In this document: positions 18,352 to 26,980 of the stretch, piece by piece
How the letters are laid out: each line of letters begins with the position of its first letter
How positions within the stretch are numbered: the stretch's first letter is position 1
Assembly: GCA_022450525.1 (NCBI GenBank)
Contig: JAKUQA010000008.1
Coordinates: forward strand, 1-62,096
Reading direction: 5' to 3'
DNA from: Dehalococcoidia bacterium
GTDB lineage: Bacteria; Chloroflexota; Dehalococcoidia; Lucifugimonadales; UBA6952
DNA: 62,096 nucleotides
Translations under genes and position numbers: made by a program
The notes under the pieces: model-generated
Told to the model about the DNA's origin: nothing
Seen by the model: only the letters and a program-made list of their open reading frames with translations
The model's database searches: none

Positions 18352-18369
18352 CTGTGAAATTTATCACAG
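18352..18369. promoter_or_regulatory. CRP/FNR-family-like palindromic operator
   Basis: A perfect inverted repeat, CTGTGA-N6-TCACAG, contains the TGTGA-N6-TCACA core bound by CRP-type regulators. It overlaps the expected transcription start, where a bound protein would repress the promoter above. A second, offset repeat (ATCACA-gat-TGTGAT, 18363-18377) shares its right arm, so two overlapping sites are possible. A cytochrome oxidase operon is a reasonable target for a CRP/FNR-family regulator, but no such gene is in the window. Confidence 0.6.
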
Positions 18370-18417
18370 ATTGTGATAGAATAGATTGATACATAATTAA
18401 GCTTGAATGGTGATAAC

Positions 18418-19503
18418 TTGAAACACATGAGGATTTTAAAGATTGTTTTTGCAACTATGTTGTTGGGGCTTTCTTTAGCTTGTACACCTGAACATTTGCA
18501 ATCTACATTCGATCCAAAAGGACCTATTGCTCGGGATCAGGGATACTTGTTTGAAATTCTTTTCTGGGCAATGGCTGCGGTTTTTGTTGTAGTTCAAACA
18601 GGTTTAGTCTACACAATTATAAGATACCGCAGAAAATCTGAAAATGAACTTCCCAAACAAGTCCATGGTCATGATAAACTTGAAATTGCCTGGACAATAG
18701 CACCTATTTTCGTTTTGGCAGCTGTAGCTATTCCAACAGTTAGTATGATTTTTGAACATGATGATATCCCTACAAATAAGCCCAAAATTGAAGTGATTGC
18801 TGAAGGATATCAATGGTGGTGGGGCTTTGAATATACTGATGAAAATATAAATGTTATAACAGCTAATGAACTTCATATACCCACGGACACTGTTATTAAC
18901 GTGTCTCTCAAATCTGAAAACGTTATTCATAGTTTTTGGATACCCAAATTAGCCGGTAAAATGGATCTGGTTCCTAATAATAACAATTCAATGTGGTTCA
19001 TTGCAGATGAACCTGGTGAATATTATGCACAATGTGCAGAATATTGTGGTACATCACATGCTAATATGAAATTTAAAGTTTATGTACATGATCAAGCTGG
19101 ATTTGATGAATGGGTGGAGAATGAACAAAAATCTGCAAATGCTAGCCTTATTGAATGTACATCTGCTGATGCAAATTGTTCTGGACTCGCTGCAAAGGGT
19201 GCATATATATTTGCAAATAAAAAATTCAGTGGAGTCATAAGAGGTCAACAGGTGGATAACCAAATGTGTGCTGCGTGCCATACTGTAGCAGGTATGAAGA
19301 TAAGAGGTAATGCAGGGCCTGTACTAACTCATATTGCTAGCAGGACGACTATTGCTTCTGGAATTTATGATAATACGGAAGAAAATCTGACTTCTTGGAT
19401 TACAGATCCAAAAAATATGAAACCAGGAGTTTATATGCCAACGTTAAACTTTGAAGAAGGTGACGTTGAGGCACTGGTTGCATATTTGCAAACATTAAGA
19501 TAG
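18418..19503 (+). CDS. ctaC: Cytochrome c oxidase subunit II with fused cytochrome c (caa3 type)
   Basis: Subunit II receives electrons at its CuA centre. The N-terminus has a lipoprotein signal ending SLAC, then two membrane helices and a cupredoxin domain. CuA ligands are H176, C211, C215, H219 and M222, and the aromatic patch YQWWW precedes them. A C-terminal cytochrome c domain has CAACH (C289-H293) and a probable axial M345, defining a caa3 enzyme. Residues are numbered on the 366-aa reading from TTG 18403. The start given is the TTG at 18418, preceded by GGTGAT; ATG 18427 is also possible. It is the first gene of the oxidase operon. Confidence 0.96.
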   Translation: MKHMRILKIVFATMLLGLSLACTPEHLQSTFDPKGPIARDQGYLFEILFWAMAAVFVVVQTGLVYTIIRYRRKSENELPKQVHGHDKLEIAWTIAPIFVLAAVAIPTVSMIFEHDDIPTNKPKIEVIAEGYQWWWGFEYTDENINVITANELHIPTDTVINVSLKSENVIHSFWIPKLAGKMDLVPNNNNSMWFIADEPGEYYAQCAEYCGTSHANMKFKVYVHDQAGFDEWVENEQKSANASLIECTSADANCSGLAAKGAYIFANKKFSGVIRGQQVDNQMCAACHTVAGMKIRGNAGPVLTHIASRTTIASGIYDNTEENLTSWITDPKNMKPGVYMPTLNFEEGDVEALVAYLQTLR

Positions 19504-19539
19504 AAAATAAGTGAAATATAAAATAATGGAGGTAAATTG

Positions 19540-21438
19540 ATGGCAGCTAATTCAGGATCTCTGCCAAGGTTTTTGGAGAGACCTACTTCTTACACAACAG
19601 GTGTTTGGGGGTGGATTACTACTGTTGACCACAAAAAAATAGGAATAATGTATGGCTTTACTGCTATATTTTTCTTTCTATTAGGTGGGCTTGAAGCAGT
19701 AGTCATTAGAAGTCAACTTGCATTTGCAGGCAATGAAATAGTTTCGCCTGATATCTATAATCAGCTGTTTACCATGCATGCACTGACTATGATATTTTTA
19801 GCAATTATGCCTTTAGCTGTCACATTCTTTAATCTCATTGTACCTTTACAAATTGGTGCTCGTGACGTGGCATTTCCACGTTTAAATGCATTAAGCTACT
19901 GGATTTATCTTTCTGGAGGATTGTTACTAAATGCTGGATGGATACTCGGTGGCGCAGCAGACTCTGGCTGGTTTGCTTATGCTCCATTAACTCTCGATCA
20001 ATATGGTAGCGGAGGAAGAGGAATGGACTTCTACTCACTTGGGTTACTAGTCCTCGGTGTTTCATCTGTTGCAGGTGGTTTAAACTTCCTAGTAACTATA
20101 ATAAACATGAGAGCTCCTGGTATGACTTTAATGAGAATGCCAGTATTTACTTGGATGGCATTTATCACATCCATACTACTTGTTACAGCAATGCCAGTTA
20201 TAACTATAGCTTTAATTGAGCTTGCTTTAGATAGAATTTTAGGCACACAATTCTTTGCACCTGGCGCAGGTGGAGATCCTCTATTATGGCAACATTTATT
20301 TTGGGTTTTTGGCCATCCAGAGGTTTATATTTTAATTTTACCTGCTATGGGAATTGTTTCTGAAGTACTACCAACATTTTCTAAGAAACCATTATTTGGA
20401 TATCCGTTTATTATATTTTCAGGTATCTTTATAGGATTCATGGGATGGGCTGTTTGGAGTCATCATATGTTTACTGTCGGTATGGGGCCTGTAGCAAATG
20501 CTACGTTTGCTATTACTACTATGCTTATTGCAGTTCCTACTGGTGTAAAAATATTTAATTGGATTGGTACCATGTGGGGTGGGTCAATAGATTTTAAGAC
20601 CCCAATGTTATTCTCTATAGGTTTTGTGTTTTTATTTATCATAGGTGGTCTTAGTGGTGTGAGTCATGCCGCTCCTCCATCAGATTACCAACAACAGGAC
20701 ACATATTATATTGTTGCCCATCTTCATTATGTATTATTTGGCGGTGCAATATTTGGTATCTTCTCAGGAATTTACTATTGGTGGCCTAAATTTAGTGGAA
20801 AACTTTTGAATGAAAATCTAGGTGTAATACATTTTGCCTTGTTATTTATAGGCATGAATATGAGTTTTGGTCCTATGCACTGGCTTGGAATGGATGGTAT
20901 GCCTAGAAGAATTTATACATATGGCGCTGAATATGGATGGGAGTTTTGGAATACTGTTTCAACAATAGGCTCATACATCATTGCATTAGGTACAATCGTA
21001 TTCATAGTTAACGTTTTTTATACTATGAGACAAGAACGACGTACTGATCTTGCAGATCCTTGGGATGGTAGGACATTAGAATGGTCAATTCCATCACCAG
21101 TCCCTGAATATAATTTTAAGGAAATTCCAATTGTTAATGGCTTAGATTCTTTTTGGGATACGAAATATAGTACTGATGAGCAAGGTTATATGACACCTAT
21201 TCCTCAAGGTGCTTCAGATGATAATCAAGAAGATGAAGAAGTAGATATACATATGCCTGGTTTGTCTTATTTCCCATTTATAACAGGTATTGGATTGTCA
21301 GTTTCAGGGTTTGGTTTCGCAATTTATAGTCAATTTAATGTAGTAGGTTTGACAGTAGCCATTGTTGGTATCCTTGCTACATTTTTCGGGGCATACGGTT
21401 GGTGCTTTGAACCAGCTGATCCTGAGGATCATCATTAA
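19540..21438 (+). CDS. ctaD: Cytochrome c oxidase subunit I
   Basis: The catalytic subunit of the terminal oxidase, holding heme a and the heme a3-CuB site where O2 is reduced and protons are pumped. The 632-aa protein has about 12 membrane helices or more, the GHPEVY motif (CuB histidine, D-channel glutamate and cross-linked tyrosine of A1-type heme-copper oxidases), SHHMFTVG with the CuB histidine pair, and HLHYVLFGG with the heme-iron histidines. The ATG at 19540 has GGAGG 7 nt upstream. A hydrophilic loop near the C-terminus precedes two extra helices, as in long caa3 subunits I. Confidence 0.97.
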   Translation: MAANSGSLPRFLERPTSYTTGVWGWITTVDHKKIGIMYGFTAIFFFLLGGLEAVVIRSQLAFAGNEIVSPDIYNQLFTMHALTMIFLAIMPLAVTFFNLIVPLQIGARDVAFPRLNALSYWIYLSGGLLLNAGWILGGAADSGWFAYAPLTLDQYGSGGRGMDFYSLGLLVLGVSSVAGGLNFLVTIINMRAPGMTLMRMPVFTWMAFITSILLVTAMPVITIALIELALDRILGTQFFAPGAGGDPLLWQHLFWVFGHPEVYILILPAMGIVSEVLPTFSKKPLFGYPFIIFSGIFIGFMGWAVWSHHMFTVGMGPVANATFAITTMLIAVPTGVKIFNWIGTMWGGSIDFKTPMLFSIGFVFLFIIGGLSGVSHAAPPSDYQQQDTYYIVAHLHYVLFGGAIFGIFSGIYYWWPKFSGKLLNENLGVIHFALLFIGMNMSFGPMHWLGMDGMPRRIYTYGAEYGWEFWNTVSTIGSYIIALGTIVFIVNVFYTMRQERRTDLADPWDGRTLEWSIPSPVPEYNFKEIPIVNGLDSFWDTKYSTDEQGYMTPIPQGASDDNQEDEEVDIHMPGLSYFPFITGIGLSVSGFGFAIYSQFNVVGLTVAIVGILATFFGAYGWCFEPADPEDHH

Positions 21439-21458
21439 AGAACGGGAGTATCTTAAAT

Positions 21459-22064
21459 ATGACTACACATGAAACAGCAGGTCATGCAACAACAACAGGA
21501 TTAGATAATCGTAAGGTTATGATGTGGGCATTTATAGGCTCAGATTGTTTGTTCTTTGCCTCACTTGTTTCAACTTATCTATTATACAGAGGCAAAAGTG
21601 TGGTAGGTCCATACCCTTATGAAGTATTCAATATTCCATACACCTCCGTGAGTGCATTCGTTCTCTTGATGAGTAGTTTAACTATGGTTTTAGCACTAGG
21701 TGCAATACAAAGAGGAGACCACACTAGATTGAGAATATGGTTGCTTGCGACCTCTATTTTAGGTTGTATCTTTCTTGGAGGACAGTATTTCGAATTTACA
21801 GTTTTTGTTGAACAAGGAGTAACTTTACAAGGTAATTTATTTGGATCAAGCTTCTTTACACTTACTAGTTTCCATGGTTTACATGTGACATTTGGTGTTG
21901 TAATTTTGATGTCTTTCTTTGTAATGTCGCTTAGAGGTAGATTATCACAAGAACAAAGTCTAAATATTGAATTGGCAGGTTTGTATTGGCATTTTGTTGA
22001 TATAGTTTGGATTGTGATATTCACTGTTGTTTATCTTATTGAAGCACCAAATATTGTTCATTAA
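21459..22064 (+). CDS. ctaE: Cytochrome c oxidase subunit III
   Basis: A 201-aa integral membrane protein with five predicted helices, matching the short bacterial form of subunit III, which stabilises the catalytic subunit. Recognisable pieces are WAFIGSDCLFFASL near the start, SFHGLHVTFG in the fourth helix region and YWHFVDIVWI near the end. It lies 20 bp after ctaD with AACGGGAG upstream of the ATG, and is clearly co-transcribed. Confidence 0.96.
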   Translation: MTTHETAGHATTTGLDNRKVMMWAFIGSDCLFFASLVSTYLLYRGKSVVGPYPYEVFNIPYTSVSAFVLLMSSLTMVLALGAIQRGDHTRLRIWLLATSILGCIFLGGQYFEFTVFVEQGVTLQGNLFGSSFFTLTSFHGLHVTFGVVILMSFFVMSLRGRLSQEQSLNIELAGLYWHFVDIVWIVIFTVVYLIEAPNIVH

Positions 22065-22083
22065 TTTAGTATAGGGAGAAATT

Positions 22084-22380
22084 ATGGCTACTGAACATCA
22101 TAATACAGAACATCCTAGTTCCACGAAGTACGTTGTTATTGCTCTAATATTAAGTGTTGTTACAGCTATTGAAGTTGCTGTTGTATACGTAGAAGCACTT
22201 GCTGCAGCATTAATACCTATATTATTACTTCTTTCAGTAGGTAAGTTCGTCGTTGTTGTGGGATATTACATGCATTTAAAATTTGAACACAAGCTATTTA
22301 CTATCCTGTTTGCTAGTGGGTTGATACTTGCGATCTATGTTTTGTGTGCACTTATGTTGTTGTTTGGTGTATTTATTTAA
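22084..22380 (+). CDS. ctaF: Cytochrome c oxidase subunit IV (CyoD/CtaF-like)
   Basis: A 98-aa protein of three hydrophobic helices, in the order and size of prokaryotic oxidase subunit IV. The second helix region contains LLSVGKFVVVVGYYMHLKFE, a typical family block (K-F...V-x-x-x-M-H-L). Its role is accessory, in assembly or stability of the oxidase. It lies 19 bp after ctaE with GGGAG before the ATG. Confidence 0.9.
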   Translation: MATEHHNTEHPSSTKYVVIALILSVVTAIEVAVVYVEALAAALIPILLLLSVGKFVVVVGYYMHLKFEHKLFTILFASGLILAIYVLCALMLLFGVFI

Positions 22381-22406
22381 TTGTTGATAAATGAAAGGTT
22401 AGTTTG

Positions 22407-22832
22407 ATGGACAGATTGTTATCTGCTTTTTGGGTTCCATTCATAGTAGTATTTTTTACACTAGGACTCATTTTTGGTATTGGAGAAGCATTAACATACC
22501 TCGCTCACTTAGAGCATAAAAGATTCGGAATTTTAGAACCTTATGCTGTGATTGGTGCGACAATTATAACCTTAATCGCTATAGGTGCAGCAGGGGTTGC
22601 AGCTTCAGATAATATTTTGTTTAGAAAATTAATCGGCGCAGCTACTGCAGTTTTTATTATTCTTCTAGCAGTATATTTATTCATCCAAATAATAACTGCT
22701 ACTGGCACAGAAGATGGTTGGAATCAAATGGCTGACTTTATGGCTATAATTTCTGCTGTTTTATTTAGTGGCAGTATGATTCTGGGAACTATTCTTACTT
22801 TTAGGCGATTGAAAGTTATTGATAACGAATAA
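22407..22832 (+). CDS. Small membrane protein of the oxidase operon
   Basis: I do not recognise a family. The protein (141 aa) has about four hydrophobic helices: one at the N-terminus (FWVPFIVVFF), one around residues 45-65, one around 75-97 and one near the C-terminus. A short charged loop reads EHKRFG between the first two. It sits between subunit IV and ctaG, 26 bp after the former, with GAAAGG 9 nt before the ATG. Placement suggests an oxidase-associated or assembly role, but nothing in the sequence proves it. A TTG at 22404 would add one residue. Confidence 0.75.
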   Translation: MDRLLSAFWVPFIVVFFTLGLIFGIGEALTYLAHLEHKRFGILEPYAVIGATIITLIAIGAAGVAASDNILFRKLIGAATAVFIILLAVYLFIQIITATGTEDGWNQMADFMAIISAVLFSGSMILGTILTFRRLKVIDNE

Positions 22833-22859
22833 GACAAAAAATAGCTACTAACTTATAAT
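22831..22859 (+). promoter_or_regulatory. Internal promoter giving a leaderless ctaG transcript
   Basis: AAGACA (22831-22836), 17 nt and a perfect TATAAT (22854-22859) end 6 nt before the ctaG ATG. No Shine-Dalgarno precedes that ATG. The expected start site therefore falls on or next to the start codon. Confidence 0.5.
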
Positions 22860-22865
22860 AGTTAT

Positions 22866-23705
22866 ATGACTGATCAATTTTCTTGGACTGAATGGCACTT
22901 ACATTTTGAAATAATTATTGGAGTTTTATTACTTCAATCATTGTATATATATGCGATTATTCCACTTAGAGAGAAATACAATCTAGCACCAGATATCGAC
23001 AATAAAAGACTATTGTATTTCACCCTAGGTAATATAATTGTATATATAGCATTAACTTCTTTTATACATGAACTTGCTGATAGATTTTTATTTAGTGCTC
23101 ATATGACACAACATCTATTACTCATCTTGGTTTCTATTCCATTATTTATCAAAGGAATACCTCCATGGTTATGGACTTGGATTTTTCAATTAAAAATATT
23201 AAGGATTTCTTTTCGTGTTTTTGCTAATCCTATAATAGCTTTTTTCTTATCAAATATTGTCATATTCGGTTTTCATGTTCCTTGGATTTATGATTTATCT
23301 TTATCAAATCATTGGCTTCATATTGTTGAGCATTTAGTCTTTATGTTTGGGGCATTAGTTTTATGGTGGCCATTGCTAGGAGCTTCTGCTCAAGTTCAAA
23401 GATTAGGATATCCAATAAGAATAATATATTTATTTTTCCAAACCCTACCTATGGGTTTTGTAGGTGCAGCTATTACGTTTTCTCGGGGAGAAATTTATCT
23501 TTGGTATAGTGATCTACCTGTATTATGGGGGTTAAGTCGGATTGAAGATCAACAAATAGGTGGACTTATTATGAAAATTCCTGGAGCATTTGTTTTCTTC
23601 TTATTTATGGGTATAATTTTTTTCCAATGGTATAGAGAATCTGAACGCAATAATAGTTCCGATTCATTTGAAGAATTAGCTGGGCAAAAAGAAAAATTGA
23701 CGTAA
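22866..23705 (+). CDS. ctaG: caa3-type oxidase assembly factor CtaG
   Basis: A polytopic membrane protein (279 aa, about seven helices) of the Caa3_CtaG family, needed in other bacteria for forming active caa3 oxidase, probably in copper handling at the CuB site. The family's histidine-rich segments are seen: AHMTQHLLLI in the third helix region, FGFHVPWIYD, and HWLHIVEHLVFM, followed by LWWPLLG. It closes the oxidase locus. The ATG has no ribosome site, but a promoter-like sequence ends 6 nt upstream, so it may be translated leaderlessly. Confidence 0.92.
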   Translation: MTDQFSWTEWHLHFEIIIGVLLLQSLYIYAIIPLREKYNLAPDIDNKRLLYFTLGNIIVYIALTSFIHELADRFLFSAHMTQHLLLILVSIPLFIKGIPPWLWTWIFQLKILRISFRVFANPIIAFFLSNIVIFGFHVPWIYDLSLSNHWLHIVEHLVFMFGALVLWWPLLGASAQVQRLGYPIRIIYLFFQTLPMGFVGAAITFSRGEIYLWYSDLPVLWGLSRIEDQQIGGLIMKIPGAFVFFLFMGIIFFQWYRESERNNSSDSFEELAGQKEKLT

Positions 23706-23735
23706 TTGATTTTCGATGCTAAATTTCTGTATACT
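23706..23735 (+). promoter_or_regulatory. Promoter of the tRNA-Trp/Leu/Cys cluster
   Basis: TTGATT (23706-23711), an 18-nt spacer and TATACT (23730-23735) lie about 36 nt before tRNA-Trp, overlapping nothing but the ctaG stop region. Confidence 0.6.
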
Positions 23736-23771
23736 GTAGCTTCTGGTGAGCATAAACGATGTTTTAACCTT

Positions 23772-23847
23772 AGGGGTGTAGCTCAGCTGGAAGAGCGGCG
23801 GTCTCCAAAACCGTAGGTCCGGGGTTCGAGCCCTCGCACCCCTGCCA
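23772..23847 (+). tRNA. tRNA-Trp (anticodon CCA)
   Basis: A 76-nt cloverleaf with acceptor AGGGGTG pairing CACCCCT, D-arm AGCTCAGCTGG, anticodon loop CTCCAAA giving CCA, T-arm GGGTTCGAGCCC, discriminator G and an encoded CCA end. First of three tRNAs on one transcript. Confidence 0.96.
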
Positions 23848-23862
23848 GAGTTCAATCCATGG

Positions 23863-23946
23863 GCCGAGGTGGTGGAATCGGTAGACACGCGGTCTTGAGG
23901 GGGCCGTGAGCGAAAGCTCGTAGGAGTTCAAGTCTCCTCCTCGGCA
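23863..23946 (+). tRNA. tRNA-Leu (anticodon GAG)
   Basis: A type II tRNA of 84 nt with GCCGAGG pairing CCTCGGC, an extended variable arm (GTGAGCGAAAGCTCGTA) and T-arm GAGTTCAAGTCTC. The anticodon stem CGGTC/GGCCG closes a loop TTGAGGG, reading GAG. The CCA tail is not encoded, unlike its two neighbours. Confidence 0.95.
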
Positions 23947-23964
23947 TTACAAAGAATATATTAA

Positions 23965-24041
23965 GGCGACGTAGCCAAGTGGTCTAAGGCCGGGGTCTGC
24001 AAAACCTCTATTCGCGGGTTCGAATCCCGCCGTCGCCTCCA
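23965..24041 (+). tRNA. tRNA-Cys (anticodon GCA)
   Basis: A 77-nt cloverleaf: acceptor GGCGACG with CGTCGCC, anticodon loop CTGCAAA giving GCA, T-arm CGGGTTCGAATCCCG, discriminator T and encoded CCA. Third tRNA of the cluster, 36 bp before the DUF1028 gene. Confidence 0.96.
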
Positions 24042-24076
24042 TCATTCTTTACATAAATCCAGATCGTAGGTGACTT

Positions 24077-24772
24077 ATGATAGGTATAGAGAGTAGTACT
24101 TTTTCAATAGTAGGACGATGTAGCAGGACGGGGATGTTTGGAGTTGTAGTAACTACTTCAGATTTGTCAGTCGGTTCTAGATGTCCTCACGTTCAACCCA
24201 ATGTAGGAGCAATAACAACTCAAGCATCTACTGATCCTCGATTAGGTAAATTTGCTTTAAAACTTTTATCTACTGGGTATTCAGCACAAGCAACCATGAA
24301 TGAATTATCAAAATCAGATCCGTATATTGAGCGTAGACAAATTGGTATTATAGATGTTGATGGTCGTACTGCTGCTCGAACTGGTGAATTAAATGGATTA
24401 TGGGCAGGGCATCAAGAGGGAGATAACTTTATCGCCTTGGGAAATGGATTGGTAGGCAAAGAGGTTATTGATGCTATGGCGCAAACTTTTCAAAATAATT
24501 CAGCTGAGGATTTAGAACAAAGATTAATGTTGAGTTTAGAAGCTGGATTGGATGCAGGTGGAGAAATTGAGGATATGACACCCTACCACTCAGCAGCTAT
24601 TTTAGTTTATGGTAATGATACGTTTGCCCGTGTAGATTTAAGAGTTGATGAGCATAGTACAGCTGTTAAAGAATTACGCAGAATCCTAGATTTATATCGA
24701 AGAAGATTAGATTATTTTTTGATGAGACCTAAAGATCCTGATGCAGCAGTAGAATTAAAAGACCTAACATAA
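24077..24772 (+). CDS. DUF1028 family protein
   Basis: The 231-aa protein matches DUF1028, a family with an Ntn-hydrolase-like look and no established reaction. Typical blocks are the start TFSIVGR, FGVVVTTSD, VGAITTQA, DPRLG, G-R-T-A-A-R-T-G and LEAGLDAGGE. Known family members often sit beside amidohydrolases or aminohydrolases, as here, where an AtzA/TrzA-like gene follows by 11 bp. A joint role in breaking down a nitrogenous compound is plausible but unproven. It comes directly after the tRNA cluster. Confidence 0.85.
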   Translation: MIGIESSTFSIVGRCSRTGMFGVVVTTSDLSVGSRCPHVQPNVGAITTQASTDPRLGKFALKLLSTGYSAQATMNELSKSDPYIERRQIGIIDVDGRTAARTGELNGLWAGHQEGDNFIALGNGLVGKEVIDAMAQTFQNNSAEDLEQRLMLSLEAGLDAGGEIEDMTPYHSAAILVYGNDTFARVDLRVDEHSTAVKELRRILDLYRRRLDYFLMRPKDPDAAVELKDLT

Positions 24773-24783
24773 AGGAAGTACAA

Positions 24784-26169
24784 ATGGGTATATTACTTAC
24801 ACGTGCTACAGTGCTTACTGGGAAACAAAATGATAAAGTTTTAACTAATGGTGCTGTTGCAATAGATAACGATAAAATCATTGATGTTGGCGATTCTGAT
24901 ATTCTTGAATCTAAGTATCAAAATTTTGATAAACATGTTTTAACAAATCGATTGATTATTCCTGGACTTATTAATAATCATACACACACAGTCTTAAATG
25001 TTTTAAGAGGGGCAATTGAAAATGCCGGATCTGCAGACAGAGTTTATGGTTATATGGTGCCCATTTCATTTGTTATGACTGATGAAGATAGAAAAGCTTT
25101 AGCAGCAGTTGGATGCCTGGAAGCTATAAAATCAGGAACAACAACACTAGTGGATCCATTAAGATTTGTTAATTCTTATGCCGAGACTATGGCTAATACC
25201 GGTCTTAGGTTATATTTGGCTGAATCGGCAGCAGATGCAGTTACAACAGAAATTCGAACTTCAGGTTATAGATATGATAAGTCATGGGGTGATGCTTTTT
25301 TAGAGAGAACACTTCAATTAATTGATAATCATCATGCAACAAAAAATAATAGAGTACAATGCATGGTTGCTGCTCATGCAACTGATATTTGTTCTCCATG
25401 GTTGTTGAGAGAACTTAACGATATAGCTCATTCTAAAGGTTTAAGACGCACTATACATTTAGCTCAATCATCACAAGAAGTTACCCAAGTTAAGTCTATG
25501 GCAGAAGGCAAAACTCCTGTTGAATACTTACTTGAAAACGACTGGTTAGGAAGAGATGTTTTAGCAGCACATTGTTCATACTGTACAACTTCTGATATTG
25601 GACTTTTGTCTGAAACAGCTACTTCAATGGCGCATTGCCCAGCTTCAAGTGCTAGACGAGGATATCATGGTTTAGCTAATATGCCCGGTTTGGTGGATCT
25701 GGGAGTAAATGTGACTCTTGGTACAGATAATATGTCAGAAGATATGTTTGAAGCAATGAGGGTTGGTTTAATTTTAAATAGAGGTATGCGTGAAGACACA
25801 GGAGTTCCCACACCCAAAGATATTTTCAATTGGGCAACTATAAACCCTGCTTATTCTTTAGAACGAGAAGATTTGGGTAATATTGATAAAAATATGAAGG
25901 CTGACATATCTATAGTTCGTTTAGATAGAGCACACTTATCTCCAATTATTGATACGTTATCTTCGTTAGTTCATTATGGTCAAGCATCAGACGTTGAATC
26001 TGTTATCGTCGACGGAGAATGGGTTATGAAAGAAGGTAAAGTTTTAACTATGGATGAGGAAGAAGTAATAACCCAGGCACAAAATGCTACAATCAGAGCT
26101 TGGAGTGCATTAAAAAAACAATGGGGAGATATTATAATTCCCGAAGAATTTGATCAGTTTCTTTCTTGA
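24784..26169 (+). CDS. AtzA/TrzA-like amidohydrolase (deaminase family)
   Basis: A metal-dependent hydrolase of 461 aa in the group containing SAH/methylthioadenosine deaminase, guanine deaminase and triazine hydrolases. Metal ligands are seen in NHTHT (near residue 60), VAAHAT and IHLAQS (central), AAHCSY, and LGTDN near residue 320. An unusual C-P-A-S-S-A-R-R-G stretch follows MAH, where deaminases normally keep a conserved H-C-P-x-S-N. The leaving group is probably an amine or chloride-type substituent; the substrate is unknown. AGGAAG precedes the ATG. It pairs with the DUF1028 gene. Confidence 0.87.
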   Translation: MGILLTRATVLTGKQNDKVLTNGAVAIDNDKIIDVGDSDILESKYQNFDKHVLTNRLIIPGLINNHTHTVLNVLRGAIENAGSADRVYGYMVPISFVMTDEDRKALAAVGCLEAIKSGTTTLVDPLRFVNSYAETMANTGLRLYLAESAADAVTTEIRTSGYRYDKSWGDAFLERTLQLIDNHHATKNNRVQCMVAAHATDICSPWLLRELNDIAHSKGLRRTIHLAQSSQEVTQVKSMAEGKTPVEYLLENDWLGRDVLAAHCSYCTTSDIGLLSETATSMAHCPASSARRGYHGLANMPGLVDLGVNVTLGTDNMSEDMFEAMRVGLILNRGMREDTGVPTPKDIFNWATINPAYSLEREDLGNIDKNMKADISIVRLDRAHLSPIIDTLSSLVHYGQASDVESVIVDGEWVMKEGKVLTMDEEEVITQAQNATIRAWSALKKQWGDIIIPEEFDQFLS

Positions 26170-26332
26170 GATATTATTGTTAGCTCCATAACACTATTTA
26201 TCATTGTGTCAAATTTGTGTTGTTCTTGATCATGTGAAATAGTTGAACAGATATTCATAGTAATCTTTGTCATATTATATGTAAAATCTCAAATAAATTT
26301 AAGATTTTATCAATCAAAAGTAGAACGAGTAA

Positions 26333-26824
26333 ATGGATCAATACTTTTATAAAAAAATTAACTCTCCATTGGGTTATTTGTATCTGATAACTGACGACAC
26401 GCATCTGCGAGCAGTTATATACGAGAAAAAACAAAAACAATTTGAACAATTAATTTCTGCTGCTACTCCTAGAGATAATAGTTTAATTAATCTTACTGAA
26501 TTACAACTTGAGCAATATTTTGCAAGAGAAAGAAAAATATTTGATTTGCCTCTATTTTATGAGGGTACAGTTTTTCAGGTAAAGGCTTGGAATTCATTGT
26601 TGCAAATACCATATGGAACAACAATTAGTTATGCGAAACAAGCTGAAAATATAGAAAATCATAAAGCAGTTAGAGCCATTGGGCATGCTAACAGCCTTAA
26701 CCCAATAAGCATAATTATTCCATGTCATAGAGTAATTGGGAAATCAGGTAAACTTGTGGGTTATGGCGGAGGCTTAGATTCTAAGGAATATTTAATTAGT
26801 TTAGAAAATGGGGATATTTTATAG
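26333..26824 (+). CDS. ogt: Methylated-DNA--protein-cysteine methyltransferase
   Basis: A suicide repair protein that takes methyl groups from O6-methylguanine in DNA onto its own cysteine. The 163-aa protein carries the active-site IPCHRV with acceptor C131 and the helix-turn-helix region around IPYGTTISYA, followed by KAVRAIGHAN. It has the small N-terminal ribonuclease-like domain and no Ada regulatory part. It is a single gene with a 163-bp region upstream that contains a weak stem (AAAATCT...AGATTTT near 26282) and nothing else I can name. Confidence 0.95.
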   Translation: MDQYFYKKINSPLGYLYLITDDTHLRAVIYEKKQKQFEQLISAATPRDNSLINLTELQLEQYFARERKIFDLPLFYEGTVFQVKAWNSLLQIPYGTTISYAKQAENIENHKAVRAIGHANSLNPISIIIPCHRVIGKSGKLVGYGGGLDSKEYLISLENGDIL

Positions 26825-26980
26825 CTTTAAGATTAGATAAATTCGTAGTAGAATATATGTAGTGTGTTGTTAGTACCTCTTTTCTATTGACATAGTATAA
26901 TCTGAGGTGCAAAATATTCTGACAACAAAGTTCTAAAGAAAATTTATTTTATTGTACTTTAATAGTTTTGGAGGTTCGAT

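Noticed and set aside
23676..23888. A 70-codon minus-strand frame across tRNA-Trp
   Set aside because: It reads through tRNA sequence in reverse and gives the R-x-R-T-P-D-L-x-F-W type peptide that often appears as a spurious protein opposite tRNA genes.
26170..26332. Stem AAAATCT...AGATTTT in the ogt upstream region as a terminator
   Set aside because: The stem is 7 bp of mainly A-T with a 12-base loop and no T-run, so it is too weak to call.
26887..26901. TTGACA and TATAAT close together before the first acyl-CoA dehydrogenase gene
   Set aside because: Only 3 nt separate them, so they cannot form one promoter. TTGACA with a weak CAAAAT 17 nt further on is possible but not firm enough to list.
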